Assembly: GCA_946885335.1 (NCBI GenBank)
Contig: CAMPGG010000016.1
Span: 1 to 23,782 of the forward strand
Direction of reading: 5' to 3'
Source of the DNA: an uncultured Chitinophagaceae bacterium
Lineage (GTDB): Bacteria; Bacteroidota; Bacteroidia; Chitinophagales; Chitinophagaceae
DNA length: 23,782 bases
Each line of letters begins with the position of its first letter. Position 1 is the stretch's first letter. This document shows positions 1-9,122 of this stretch, one piece after another. Below the pieces are notes generated by a model. It worked only from the letters and a program-made list of their open reading frames with translations. It was not told the origin of the DNA and did no database searches. The position numbers were made by a program, and so were the translations under genes.

Positions 1-562
1 TACCATTTGACATGTTACCGGAAAATGCACTCAATTTTATTGGAAGGATAATGGGTTCCGGAGGGCATCCACCTAAATGTGCATAGGGTGCATTAATGTT
101 TAATTGGTCAACTTTAATACTAACCGTACCATTTGTTCGGATTTGAACTTTTTTATTGCCCGCAGGTACAGTATGCGTAACATTATATGTGTATGGCGCA
201 GGTCCGCCAATATTTATATTGGAAAGAATTACTGTATCAGTTCCAACTAGTTCAACAAATATTTTTTTTGCTCCCTGGTTGGCGATATCAGTATAAGTAA
301 ATGAAATTGTAAGTGATGTAGTAATAGCTAATTCCGGAGTAGCAATTGAAGATCCTCCATTAGCTATAGTGCGGGTGCTACCTAATCCTTCTAATGGTGC
401 AGTGGTAGTAAATCCCATATTATTAAATGTCCAGCATTCTGAAATTAGTTGGTCAACTTCAGCCTGGCTATTAAAATTTTGAGAAATGTTTTGGGAGTAA
501 GTATTGACTGCAAATATTGAAGTGCAGGCAAAAAGAGACATAAGGGTATAAATACGTTTCAT
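1..562 (-). CDS. Secreted protein, N-terminal part (runs off left edge)
   Basis: An open frame starts at the ATG at 562 and stays open for 187 codons to the window edge. Residues 1-25 look like a signal peptide (MKRIYTL, a short hydrophobic run, then NTYSQN). The mature part is rich in Thr, Ser, Ile and Asn and alternates as in beta-sandwich proteins. Near the edge it reads GGCPPEPIILPIKLSAFSGN. The LPIKLSAFSG stretch resembles the linker that in Bacteroidota secreted proteins often precedes a C-terminal type IX sorting domain, but that domain would lie outside the window. I recognise no enzymatic motif. Two Cys (CW at about 49 and GGC at about 168) could form a disulfide. A promoter is visible upstream at 729-760. 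The reading frame is certain enough; the function is unknown. Confidence 0.8.
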   Translation of the reverse strand, partial: MKRIYTLMSLFACTSIFAVNTYSQNISQNFNSQAEVDQLISECWTFNNMGFTTTAPLEGLGSTRTIANGGSSIATPELAITTSLTISFTYTDIANQGAKKIFVELVGTDTVILSNINIGGPAPYTYNVTHTVPAGNKKVQIRTNGTVSIKVDQLNINAPYAHLGGCPPEPIILPIKLSAFSGNMSNG

Positions 563-728
563 GTTTTCAGGGGTTTAGATTAAAATCAGTTTGAATTTGG
601 AATGCCAGTTCCTGTGGCGAGGGATAAGAAAGCTATAAAGGCGGGTAAATGTTTTTATTGGGACCTGTACGGATTTCTTATCGGTTTTTTTCTAAAGGAT
701 GACTGGTAGTACTACGTGTTATCGAACA

Positions 729-760
729 CAAACATAATAGGGGTTTTTCATTGTTGCAAG
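729..760 (-). promoter_or_regulatory. Bacteroidota-type promoter for the left-edge secreted protein
   Basis: On the minus strand a -33 TTG (757-759) is followed by exactly 20 bases and then TATGTTTG (736-729), which matches the phylum's TTTG-N19-21-TAnnTTTG promoter. The predicted transcript start is near 722, giving a 5' leader of about 160 nt before the ATG at 562. The spacing and both boxes fit; activity is inferred. Confidence 0.6.
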
Positions 761-804
761 TGTTTTTACCAATAATTTTTAAAAAACTACGTATTTTCTG
801 CAAG

Positions 805-868
805 TAAAAATATCATTGCATTAATTATCAACCAGTTAGAAGCCAAACTGTTTCTAAAAATATCATTG
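805..868. repeat. 14-bp direct repeat pair, 50 bp apart
   Basis: TAAAAATATCATTG occurs identically at 805-818 and 855-868. The 50-bp offset is close to five helical turns, so both copies would face the same side of the DNA. They lie about 45-110 bp upstream of the -33 box of the minus-strand promoter at 729-760, a plausible activator position. An AT-rich background makes chance repeats more likely, so the functional reading is weak. Confidence 0.35.
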
Positions 869-1103
869 TAAAGAACATTTAGCCCGTAAAAACACGAAAA
901 TTAGTGATTTATATACGTGATATTACCCACCTAATCAGCATTTTTTACGGTAATAAATACCCGAAATATTTTGAAAATTTACGGTAGAAGAGGTTGTACA
1001 ATCCATCACTTAGCATGCTGGAAATCAACATAATAAATAAGGGTTTCCTTTAGGTTAGCCTATAGGTATTTTGGAGAAGTATTTTGAAGGAGTGAGCACA
1101 AAT

Positions 1104-1239
1104 GTTTAGCTGTTTAGGCGTTTAGTCGTTTAGCCTTACCTGATTATATTGGTATAATTGCGGAATTCTAACCGTACAGGAAAATGAATGCTTTCTACAA
1201 TTAAATCATCTAAACAGCTAAACGCCTAAACAACTAAAC
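1104..1239. repeat. 136-bp inverted repeat with arms of four 8-bp units
   Basis: The left arm (1104-1135) is four tandem 8-mers, each GTTTAG plus two variable bases (CT, GC, TC, CC). The right arm (1208-1239) is the reverse complement of the same scheme: four units of two variable bases plus CTAAAC. The arms can pair over about 30 bp with few mismatches around a 72-base spacer. The element sits 20 bp beyond the stop codon of the phosphodiesterase gene. It could end or protect that transcript, or be a dispersed non-coding repeat. A second element of the same design lies at 16801-16944. Confidence 0.75.
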
Positions 1240-1259
1240 TACCTTAAACTGAGTTGTAT

Positions 1260-2159
1260 TTACTCATTAAAAAGATTTGGATAGTCAGTAATGATGCCAT
1301 CCACGCCCAGGTTTTTTAATTGCTCTATTTCTTTTTTACTGTTTACCGTCCATGGTACCACACGAATATTTTTCTGATGACATTGATTTAATAATTCTGC
1401 AGTTACCAGGCTGTAATGCGGACTATAATATGCAGGAACAAATCCCAGATCATTTAATTGTTCTTCCAGTGTTCTTTTATCGGTACCTAATATCAAAAGA
1501 GAAGTTTGTACATCCGGATATTTTTGATGCAGGTATTGCAAGGGACGAATATCAAAAGACTGAATAATTGTTTTATTAAGCGTTCCCAATTCCTGCAGTG
1601 TTTTAATAACCAACTCTGTGAATGCAGGAACCGCCGGATGCGCAACGCCATCACCTTCTGCTTTTGATTTAATCTCGATATTATAATGAACTGGATTATT
1701 TTTTTCGGCTGCATATTTTTCTGTAGCCGTAACCAGTTCCTTCAACAACGGTTTATGAACAGCCATTTTTTGTTGCTGCTGAAAATCAGGATGCGGTTTT
1801 AATCCAACATCATATTTACGGATGCTGTCATAATTCATCGTAAATAATAAATGATCAACAGCTTCTTTTTTGGTCAATGTTTTACCAGCAGGTGTGGTGG
1901 TAATATTCTGGTGAAAAAATGGATCATGCGAAACAACAACCTGGCTGTCTTTTGAAATCACCACATCCAGTTCAAGCGTTGTTACACCTTCATCAATAGC
2001 CCGTAACATAGCAGGGATCGTATTTTCAGGCATCAATCCGCGGCTTCCCCGGTGGCCCTGTTTATCAAACTCACCCAAAGGTTTTTGTTCCGCGGTATTA
2101 CTGGCAGTATTGCAGGATGCTAAAACAGCCAACCCAAAAATCACGATCGCGTTTTTCAT
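1260..2159 (-). CDS. Lipoprotein glycerophosphodiester phosphodiesterase (GDPD)
   Basis: This 299-aa protein is expected to cleave glycerophosphodiesters to glycerol-3-phosphate plus an alcohol in the periplasm. The N-terminus is a lipoprotein signal with lipobox LASC (Cys16). GDPD family motifs follow: HRG at 36-38, PENT at 44-47, ELDV at 63-66 (metal-binding Glu63 and Asp65), SHDP at 77-80 (catalytic His78), and EIK at 162-164 (third metal-binding Glu). The C-terminal VPWTVNS and DGIITDYP are also typical. Length is normal for GlpQ/UgpQ-type enzymes. No acidic cluster follows Cys16, so a periplasmic rather than surface location is likelier. It is the last gene of the glpD-led series, 77 bp after the SGNH hydrolase gene. 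In E. coli glpT and glpQ form an operon, so finding glpT in the same series supports the call. Confidence 0.93.
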   Translation of the reverse strand: MKNAIVIFGLAVLASCNTASNTAEQKPLGEFDKQGHRGSRGLMPENTIPAMLRAIDEGVTTLELDVVISKDSQVVVSHDPFFHQNITTTPAGKTLTKKEAVDHLLFTMNYDSIRKYDVGLKPHPDFQQQQKMAVHKPLLKELVTATEKYAAEKNNPVHYNIEIKSKAEGDGVAHPAVPAFTELVIKTLQELGTLNKTIIQSFDIRPLQYLHQKYPDVQTSLLILGTDKRTLEEQLNDLGFVPAYYSPHYSLVTAELLNQCHQKNIRVVPWTVNSKKEIEQLKNLGVDGIITDYPNLFNE

Positions 2160-2236
2160 TTGTAAATTTTTTTATTGCAGTTTGTCACATGGAATATGCC
2201 AATAATCATCTCATGGGAAAATAAAATTTGAATGGC

Positions 2237-2908
2237 TCATTTCAGGTATTTACCATTGGTTAAAATGGATGCCCATTTCCGGTATCCTTCAGCATTCAGG
2301 TGAAGACCATCGTAAGTATATTGCTTATCCAGTTTTTTATCTTCATTTAAAAAATGCGGATGCAGGTCAATTAAATGAATTTCTTCTTCCCTGGCTAATT
2401 GAGCCAGCTTCGCATTTACATTTTGAATGTGTTCATCTTTATTAAAATGATTCCTGTCGCCATATTCATTATTCACCGGCAATAAAGTTTGAAAATAAAT
2501 CTCTGTACGGGGTGATTCATTTTTAATCTGGTGAATGATCCTTTTGTAATTATTAACGATCACATCATCAGGAATGCCACGGGCGATGTCATTAATGCCG
2601 ATTAAGATAAAAACCTTCTTTGGATGGCCTTCCGTAATTTCTTGTAATCTTTCAATAACACCAAAGCTGATATCGCCAGAGATACCCCGATTGCGTACTC
2701 TTTTATTTTGCAGCAATTCCTGCCACTCTGTTCCCAGTGAAATACTGTTTCCCAGGAAAATGATGTCCTTTTTATGATTGGGATAACTCTTAAAATGACC
2801 AACCCGCAATGCATAACTTCCGGGACGGTAAGTGCTGTCCCAGGATGGTGTTTGTGCAAAAGCTACTGTGCTTAAAAAAGTAAAACAAAGGATACTAATA
2901 AATTTCAT
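2237..2908 (-). CDS. Secreted SGNH/GDSL-type hydrolase
   Basis: A 223-aa esterase-like protein with a signal peptide (about residues 1-19, ending AFAQ). SGNH blocks are complete: block I FLGNSIS with nucleophile Ser55 (Asn replaces the Asp of classical GDSL, as in many Bacteroidota members), block II Gly75 in NRGISGD, block III GIND with Asn106, and block V DGLH with Asp200 and His203. The family removes acyl or acetyl groups from lipids, sugars and polysaccharides, so the substrate is not set by sequence. Within this locus a deacylation step, for example on lysophospholipid-like compounds or acylated glycerol phosphates, is a reasonable inference. Its start lies only 3 bp after the phosphoesterase stop, so the two are almost certainly co-transcribed. 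Confidence 0.88.
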   Translation of the reverse strand: MKFISILCFTFLSTVAFAQTPSWDSTYRPGSYALRVGHFKSYPNHKKDIIFLGNSISLGTEWQELLQNKRVRNRGISGDISFGVIERLQEITEGHPKKVFILIGINDIARGIPDDVIVNNYKRIIHQIKNESPRTEIYFQTLLPVNNEYGDRNHFNKDEHIQNVNAKLAQLAREEEIHLIDLHPHFLNEDKKLDKQYTYDGLHLNAEGYRKWASILTNGKYLK

Positions 2909-2911
2909 GAT

Positions 2912-4333
2912 CTATAAATAACGGGTTGAAGTGTATTGTTTACCAAAGCGGTCAGTTGCGGTAACTGTTACCTGGCTTGCAGTTGCAGGAAGAATTGCTT
3001 TAAAAAGATGATTGGTTTTCCTGGGTTCTGCAAATCCACGTGGCTTAGGCAGATCAGGGCCTAACAGGGTGGCATATGCGACAGGATCGAAACCTTCAAT
3101 TTGTTCCAAAGAACCTTTCTGAACGCCATCCACCGCGTAGTTTGTTTGCCAGGCCGAATCATGATTCCAAATGTTGACCAGTACTTCATTGCTGTTATCT
3201 TCCAGCTTTTTGGTATGAATGCTAAACTGGTGATCGATGCTTTCACCAACAGATTTATACTGCCAGCTCAGTTCGTTTCCCTTAACTGTGTAAACACCAT
3301 AACCCGAGGGTGTGCCATCACCGCAGATCTTACCCGTCCACCAGGCACCACAAACGGTACCATGATTATGTTCATAAATATTTTGCTGCTCCACGTTTAT
3401 GTTATAATGGGTATGCCCGGACATGATGTGTACATTGCGATCTTTCAAAATCGCATACAGGTCACTGTTATTTTTTACCCCGTTATGCACCGGGATGTGC
3501 AAACAAAGAATAATCAAATGATCATTGGGCACATAAGAAAGATCTTTTGCCAGCCAATTTAATTGCGCCTGTGAAATATGGCCATCATAATCCCGTTCCG
3601 TTCCCAGGTAACGAACATCATCCAAAACCACGTAGTGAGCTTTGCCACGATTAAATGAATACCAGCTGGGACCATAGGTCAGGTTGAATGTATCATCACT
3701 GGTTTCATCACCGCCTTTCCGATAGTCCATATCATGATTTCCCAGGCATTGAAAAAAAGGAACACCCATTTCTTTAACAGCCATGTTATAGTCCGCAAAA
3801 TATTCCAGTTCATCCCATACAATATCACCCACGGTAATACCATGTATCAATGCATCCGGACCGGCATCTGCTATCCACTTTTTTACATCAGGAACCGATT
3901 GGGTCATCATTTTCTCCACATCCGATTTATTCTTTACCTGCGGATCGGCCCAGATGATAAACTGGTGCTCCAGGTCGCTTTTTCCAAGAGGTACCAGGTC
4001 GAAATCAACATCTTTACTGCCACTAACGCTGCTGAGTAAGCGATAATGACGGGCGATGCTGTCCTGGTTTTTAAAGGCATATCCAGCGGGAGTAGAAATA
4101 AAAATACTGAGCGCATCAGGATGTTGTTCCAGTTCGTATTTGCCTTTTGCATCCGTTGTAACCACATTGTACCCATCGCTGATCACCACACCAGGAATGC
4201 CGTTTCCGCCGGATTTTACATAGCCTTTGCGTTTTCTTGTTTCACCTGCAGCCAGCTTTTCAGGTGAGCAGGCGGTGAAAATAATTCCACCGGTTAACCA
4301 GGCCAGGTTCTGAATAAATTTTCTTCTGATCAT
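2912..4333 (-). CDS. Calcineurin-like phosphoesterase lipoprotein
   Basis: A 473-aa exported metallophosphoesterase. The N-terminus RRKFIQNL plus a hydrophobic stretch ends in a lipobox-like FTAC (Cys22). Residues 38-115 form a beta-rich N-terminal domain (MetallophosN type, KGYVKSGGNGIPGVVISDG). The catalytic domain follows: ADPQ at 129-132, GDIVWDE at 169-175, GNHD at 198-201, LHIPVHN at 278-284 and SGHTH at 305-309. A C-terminal beta domain ends the protein. The first motif has Gln where the classical DxH has His, so metal site 1 may differ. The family hydrolyses phosphomono- or diesters; the exact substrate is not evident. It follows susD by 99 bp with a hairpin between them, and precedes the SGNH hydrolase by 3 bp. 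A role in dephosphorylating or de-capping the imported phosphodiester is inferred. Confidence 0.9.
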   Translation of the reverse strand: MIRRKFIQNLAWLTGGIIFTACSPEKLAAGETRKRKGYVKSGGNGIPGVVISDGYNVVTTDAKGKYELEQHPDALSIFISTPAGYAFKNQDSIARHYRLLSSVSGSKDVDFDLVPLGKSDLEHQFIIWADPQVKNKSDVEKMMTQSVPDVKKWIADAGPDALIHGITVGDIVWDELEYFADYNMAVKEMGVPFFQCLGNHDMDYRKGGDETSDDTFNLTYGPSWYSFNRGKAHYVVLDDVRYLGTERDYDGHISQAQLNWLAKDLSYVPNDHLIILCLHIPVHNGVKNNSDLYAILKDRNVHIMSGHTHYNINVEQQNIYEHNHGTVCGAWWTGKICGDGTPSGYGVYTVKGNELSWQYKSVGESIDHQFSIHTKKLEDNSNEVLVNIWNHDSAWQTNYAVDGVQKGSLEQIEGFDPVAYATLLGPDLPKPRGFAEPRKTNHLFKAILPATASQVTVTATDRFGKQYTSTRYL

Positions 4334-4373
4334 TGGATGAATGAATTTTAAAAAAACGCAGGTTCATTGAAAG

Positions 4374-4407
4374 ACTCAGGGAATAAAAATCAACTTATTC
4401 CCTGAGT
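4374..4407 (-). terminator. 13-bp perfect hairpin between susD and the phosphoesterase gene
   Basis: ACTCAGGGAATAA (4374-4386) pairs perfectly with 4395-4407 around an 8-base loop. It starts 26 bp after the susD stop. On the minus strand only a short CTTTC follows, so it is a poor intrinsic terminator. It may act as a partial terminator or as a 3' stabiliser giving more susCD message than message for the downstream hydrolases. Confidence 0.6.
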
Positions 4408-4432
4408 TTGTTTAGTGTTCAACTTATATCAA

Positions 4433-5869
4433 TTATTTTTCCCACCATACTTTGGTATTGATATCATCGCTACCCAACCATCCTACCGCTTCCTGGTAGT
4501 TCTCCGGATTATTATTTCGAACCTCAATAGGATAATAGAACCTTACAGGTAACTGTTGGTTATTCTCCATACCCGCTTCTTTTGGTAAAACAGGGTAGCC
4601 GGTACGGCGGTATTCGAACCATTGCTGGTAGTCTACAAAGTACAATGCATAATATTTTTGCAAGATGATGCGCTCCAGCGTTCCATCGAATGCTGCAGCA
4701 GGGTTATCAAAATAATCCGCTGGCATATCTATGCCCCATTGTTCAATAGCTGCTTTTACACCTTTTTCATAAGCCGCTTTTGCCGCAACATCATCACCCG
4801 CCTGTAAAGCTACTTCTGCTTTAATAAATTGAACTTCAGCATAAGTAAGAATAGGCACAATCATCGGTGCAGTCACCAATGCATTATTAACGTTTGAAGG
4901 AATGTAATCAAATTGATTTTCGCTACCGGTATAACCGCTGGGTATACCTTTATATCCAATCACCGTGTTGCCTGATTTATCTCTTGCCTCTGTATTAAAA
5001 ATGGGCAAACGGGGATCATTGAAAGCATTCAGGTTATCGGTAAAGAATTTTCCGGCTGCCCGAAACAAACCAAAATCTATAGCACGACCCCAGGGAGAAA
5101 CCATTGGTGTAATACCATCCAAACTTAAAACGGCACCATCTGCATTGCTGGTAAATACCGGGTAAGTTGATGGATCAGCGATCATCGATTCTAACTTCGC
5201 ATATGTGTTTAAGTTAGTTTTTGACAAACGAAGCAACAAACGCATGTGCAATGAATTGGTAAACTTTCTCCATTTTGAAATGCTGTTACCATATAAAATA
5301 TCCGTTCCATATTCCATATCTCTTGAAGCATCGTATAAGCTGTTTGCCGATTCCAGGTCCGCTAACAACTTAGCATAGATATCTTCCTGTTTGTCAAAAC
5401 GGGGTTGAAAAATCTGTTCGTCACCCCGGGCCGCTTCGGTCATGGGTACAGGACCAAAAGCATCTGTGAGGTTAGAATATATCCATGCATTCAATGTTAA
5501 TGCAATGGCCTGGTAATTGGGATCTTCCGCTCTTACAGAAGCAGCATACATCTCCTTTACATTGGTTGCCCAACGATAAGAATTGTTCCAGGTACTGTTA
5601 CCAATGTTTTCAGAAACGTCATAACGGTGAAGCCCACCCTGTGCGCTGGGAAAAGGCAATGCAACCTGCATCAGGTCAAAAGTTATGGCATCGGAACGAT
5701 CAATTCCATGTGCGGCCATTCCGTAAATAATCGGGTTCAGCAATGTACCCGGGCTTATCTGGTCGATCCTGTTTGGGTCCGTATTCAGTTCCACAAAATC
5801 TTTTGTACACGATAACAGCAAGCTGCTTGCAGCTACGGCACCTACGAGTATTTTGTTAAAGAATTTCAT
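4433..5869 (-). CDS. SusD/RagB-family outer-membrane lipoprotein (SusD-like_2 type)
   Basis: A 478-aa surface substrate-binding lipoprotein that partners the SusC receptor encoded just upstream. Signal peptide with lipobox LLSC (Cys21), followed by TKDFVELNTDPNRIDQISPG, a hallmark start of the SusD-like_2 (PF12771) branch. An alpha-helical TPR-like scaffold is suggested by segments such as AEVQFIKAEVALQAGD and AYEKGVKAAIEQWG. The C-terminal region has the family's QKYYALYFVDYQQWFEYRRTGYP and RFYYPIEVRNNN. The +3 to +6 residues KDFVE include charged positions compatible with surface export. The gene lies 46 bp downstream of susC. SusD proteins classically bind glycans, but the neighbouring G3P genes suggest a glycerol-phosphate-containing ligand here (inference). 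Confidence 0.93.
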   Translation of the reverse strand: MKFFNKILVGAVAASSLLLSCTKDFVELNTDPNRIDQISPGTLLNPIIYGMAAHGIDRSDAITFDLMQVALPFPSAQGGLHRYDVSENIGNSTWNNSYRWATNVKEMYAASVRAEDPNYQAIALTLNAWIYSNLTDAFGPVPMTEAARGDEQIFQPRFDKQEDIYAKLLADLESANSLYDASRDMEYGTDILYGNSISKWRKFTNSLHMRLLLRLSKTNLNTYAKLESMIADPSTYPVFTSNADGAVLSLDGITPMVSPWGRAIDFGLFRAAGKFFTDNLNAFNDPRLPIFNTEARDKSGNTVIGYKGIPSGYTGSENQFDYIPSNVNNALVTAPMIVPILTYAEVQFIKAEVALQAGDDVAAKAAYEKGVKAAIEQWGIDMPADYFDNPAAAFDGTLERIILQKYYALYFVDYQQWFEYRRTGYPVLPKEAGMENNQQLPVRFYYPIEVRNNNPENYQEAVGWLGSDDINTKVWWEK

Positions 5870-5915
5870 TTTATATTTTTTAATGTTTTTAATTGAAGCT
5901 TGAAATTTTCATTTT

Positions 5916-8900
5916 TTAAAATCTCAAGGTAACGTTAGCACCCATTGTACGGGTTGAAGGCATTTGACCCATTTCGATTCCCGGCAAAATGGTGTTACCA
6001 TTAAAGGCCGCTGTTTCCGGATCGAAGATTGGGAAGTCGGTCCACATTAAAAGATTACGACCGTACAAGGCTACTGTCACCTGCTGAATAAATGTTCTGT
6101 CCAATATTGATTTTGGTAAAACATATTCCAGGCGGGCTTCTCTTAATTTTAAGTAAGACGCATCAAACGTATTTGATTCAACGTTGGCACGGCGATAATA
6201 ATCAGCATAATAAGAAACAGGTAAAACCTTGGTTGTGTTTGGCACATAACGACCTGAACCGTCTAAAACAACACCTTCACCAATAATGAAGTTTTCTTCC
6301 CGGCCACGCAGGGTGTGCTTCAATTTACCTTGTTCTGTCATTTTATGATGCGACTGAGAATAAATCATACCGCCATACTGACCATCAAACAGAAAACTAA
6401 ATGTAAAATTCTTGTAAGAGAATTCATTCTGAATACCCCCTTTCCAATCAGCAAAAGCATTCCCGATGTATTGAATTTCTGATGGCCTGTCAGGTAAGCC
6501 CGATGCCCTGTATACTATTTGTCCGTCTGGAGCACGAACAAATCCAAATCCATATATATCACCTGTAGTTCCACCAACTCTTGCCTGTATGGTTGCATTA
6601 CCACCATAACCAATATCCTGCTTCCCGGTGCTGCCTAATTCTTCAGCCAGTTCCAGCACTTCATTTTCATTCTTAGCCCAGTTGATATTTACATTCCATT
6701 TGAAATTCTGGTTGTTGATTGGTTTAGCATTCAGTATCAGTTCAACCCCGCGGTTACGCACTTTTCCTGAATTTAAAATGGCGCTTGTGTAACCTGTTGT
6801 TGGATCCAACGGAACCCTTACAATCTGGTTCTCTGTTGTACTGTTGTAATAAGTAACGTCGAAGCCTAAACGATTTTGTAAAAACCGCATTTCCAAACCA
6901 GACTCATAACTGGTTGAAATTTCAGGCTTCAGGTTTGCGTTGAATAATACCCTGTCAACTGAACCTGAACTAGGGAAATCGCTGTTTCCATAATATTTAC
7001 TTGTTTGGTAAGGATCAGCATCATTACCACTTTGGGCAGCCGATAACCTCAATTTAGCATAGGAAACTGCAGTTGGTAATTTAAAGATATCGCTCAAAAT
7101 AAAACTGGCATTGGCTGAAGGGTAAAAGAAAGACCAGCTTTGATCTGGTAATGTACTTGACCAGTCATTACGTGCAGTTAAATCCAAAAATATTTTATCC
7201 TGGTAGCTAACCGCAGCCAAACCATATAAGCTGTTAACTTTATAATCCCTGTCATATACATTCATAGTTGGATTAGCTAAACCATTGGTTAATTTATATA
7301 CACCAGGAATTACCAGACCTTCTATAGAACCATCGATACGATCGTAGTTATGGTTCATTGCGTTACCACCTACGGAAGCAGAAAAATTAATATCACTGGT
7401 AAAATTATCCTTATAGGTAAACAGGAAATCACTGTTCATTTCGTAATTGGTGATAGCCTGCTCCTTGTAATAACCTCTTTGAAAATTTGCCGTACTGAAA
7501 GGACGTCTTTGCTGGCGGTCTTCATTCATTAAATTCAACCCGGAACGTAACATCAAATTGAATTTATCAGAGAACTCATATGTTGCTGATGCACTACCTA
7601 CCACTGAATTATTCTTGTAAGAATTCGTCATTTCATGTGCAATCAGGAATGGATTATCGATGAAAGAGCTGAACGGATGAATCTGGTCGATTTGTTCCAT
7701 TCCATTTTTCCAGATAGGACGATACCAGTCTAAATCCACATTTGGATTCTGGAAGATCATGAAATAGGCGATGGACTGGTTGTTATAACCTGTAGAAGGC
7801 ACATTATCACTGGACTTGTTGGTATAACTAACCTTGGTATTGATCCTTAATCTTTCAGAGATCTGGTAGTTTAAACTGGTTTGAGCAGTAATTCTTTCAA
7901 AACCTGTGTTAGGCATGATCCATTCATTTTTTGAATGGGTAACTGAGAGCCTGGCAGAACCTTTATCATTTCCACCTTCAAGGGAAACATTATTGGTTAT
8001 AGTGCTTCCAGTTTGAAAGAATCCTTTGATATTATCTTCATATGGTCTCCATAAAGTGCGTTCTGCTCCACGTCCCTGTAATACCGGATCGTACTGGTAA
8101 TACATCTGGCCATCGAATTTAGGACCAAAGGCACTACTGGTTCCACTGGTACTTGAACCATCTTCAGTTGCTCCGTAAGAATAATACAATTCACCGGCTG
8201 AATTTAAAGCCCTTCCGGTTCCTTGTCCATATTCATATTGATAATCGGGCCATTTAAGCACATTATCAAAACTTACATTGCTATTAACGGTTACACCAAT
8301 CCCTTTTGTTTTACGGCCTGATTTTGTGGTGATGATCAAAGCACCATTACCTGCACGGCTACCATATAATGCCGTGGCGCCCGGGCCTTTCAAAACGGTA
8401 ATGCTGGCAATGTCATCCGGGTTTATATCTGCAATACCATTTCCAAAATCAATAGGCACATCATTACCTGAACCTGCGCCATAAGCATCATTAACACCAG
8501 AAGAACTGATCACCCGGTTATTCATCGGAACACCATCAACCACGATCAGTGCATTGTTGTTATTTGGGTTTAATGAGATATCTCCACGAAGCGTAATTCT
8601 TGTTGAATTCACCGGTCCTGAACCTGCAGATAATAACTGTAAACCGGCCACTTTTCCTGATAAGGCACTTGACCAGTTATTGGACCTGGCATCATTCAGT
8701 TCATCAGTGTTAATTTGCTGGGCTGAATAACCTAACGCCTTTTGCTGACGAGTGATACCCAGGGCTGTAACAACCACTCCCTGCATTTCAACAGCATCAG
8801 AACTCAATGTAAAATTGAGTGTAGAGGAAGATCCTACCGGCTGTTCAATGGGCGCAAAACCAATGACCGAAACCACGATGATTTCATTGGCACTGGCCAT

Positions 8901-9122
8901 GATATTGAATTCGCCTTTTTCATTAGAGGTCGTTCCCCTGTTGGTTCCTTTCACCTGCACAGAAGCATTCGGCACCGGGGATCCATCATTGGCGTTTGTG
9001 ATTACCCCACTTACATTTCTTTGTTGTGCCGATGCAATGGAAGTTGCTAAAATCAGCAACAAACCAAATAACAGGCTCCTGGCTGCAATCCAGGCCGGTG
9101 CAGCAATCTTTAAGGTTCTCAT
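5916..9122 (-). CDS. SusC/RagA-family TonB-dependent outer-membrane receptor
   Basis: A 1068-aa TonB-dependent transporter. The signal peptide covers about residues 1-32 (ending SIASAQQ). A CarboxypepD_reg-like domain follows ([20 protein letters not shown] through about 110). Next come the SusC signature [11 protein letters not shown] and a plug domain with [21 protein letters not shown] and [12 protein letters not shown]. The rest is the 22-stranded barrel, ending MGANVTLRF with a terminal Phe as expected for outer-membrane barrels. Length is normal. Its ATG overlaps the glpT stop as ATGA, so it is read from the same message as glpT and probably by translational coupling. This is unusual for a susC gene, which more often starts its own unit or follows regulators. 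The substrate is inferred to be a glycerophosphodiester-like compound. Confidence 0.96.
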   Translation of the reverse strand: MRTLKIAAPAWIAARSLLFGLLLILATSIASAQQRNVSGVITNANDGSPVPNASVQVKGTNRGTTSNEKGEFNIMASANEIIVVSVIGFAPIEQPVGSSSTLNFTLSSDAVEMQGVVVTALGITRQQKALGYSAQQINTDELNDARSNNWSSALSGKVAGLQLLSAGSGPVNSTRITLRGDISLNPNNNNALIVVDGVPMNNRVISSSGVNDAYGAGSGNDVPIDFGNGIADINPDDIASITVLKGPGATALYGSRAGNGALIITTKSGRKTKGIGVTVNSNVSFDNVLKWPDYQYEYGQGTGRALNSAGELYYSYGATEDGSSTSGTSSAFGPKFDGQMYYQYDPVLQGRGAERTLWRPYEDNIKGFFQTGSTITNNVSLEGGNDKGSARLSVTHSKNEWIMPNTGFERITAQTSLNYQISERLRINTKVSYTNKSSDNVPSTGYNNQSIAYFMIFQNPNVDLDWYRPIWKNGMEQIDQIHPFSSFIDNPFLIAHEMTNSYKNNSVVGSASATYEFSDKFNLMLRSGLNLMNEDRQQRRPFSTANFQRGYYKEQAITNYEMNSDFLFTYKDNFTSDINFSASVGGNAMNHNYDRIDGSIEGLVIPGVYKLTNGLANPTMNVYDRDYKVNSLYGLAAVSYQDKIFLDLTARNDWSSTLPDQSWSFFYPSANASFILSDIFKLPTAVSYAKLRLSAAQSGNDADPYQTSKYYGNSDFPSSGSVDRVLFNANLKPEISTSYESGLEMRFLQNRLGFDVTYYNSTTENQIVRVPLDPTTGYTSAILNSGKVRNRGVELILNAKPINNQNFKWNVNINWAKNENEVLELAEELGSTGKQDIGYGGNATIQARVGGTTGDIYGFGFVRAPDGQIVYRASGLPDRPSEIQYIGNAFADWKGGIQNEFSYKNFTFSFLFDGQYGGMIYSQSHHKMTEQGKLKHTLRGREENFIIGEGVVLDGSGRYVPNTTKVLPVSYYADYYRRANVESNTFDASYLKLREARLEYVLPKSILDRTFIQQVTVALYGRNLLMWTDFPIFDPETAAFNGNTILPGIEMGQMPSTRTMGANVTLRF

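Larger units (their letters stand above)
563..1259. other. 697-bp intergenic region
   Basis: I see no convincing gene here. It is AT-rich and holds the minus-strand promoter at 729-760. It also has a 14-bp direct repeat TAAAAATATCATTG at 805-818 and 855-868 (spaced exactly 50 bp), TTTACGGTA twice (944-952, 978-986), an inverted pair CCGTAAAAA/TTTTTACGG (884-892, 942-950) and the long inverted repeat at 1104-1239. The short repeats may be regulator sites for the left-edge gene, but that is a guess. Confidence 0.5.

Noticed and set aside
1104..1135. Regular 8-bp repeats considered as a CRISPR or tandem-repeat locus
   Set aside because: Units are too short, spacers are only two bases, and an inverted copy lies nearby; no cas genes are present.
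3101..3562. 153-codon plus-strand open frame
   Set aside because: Antisense to the catalytic domain of the metallophosphoesterase; no independent evidence for coding.
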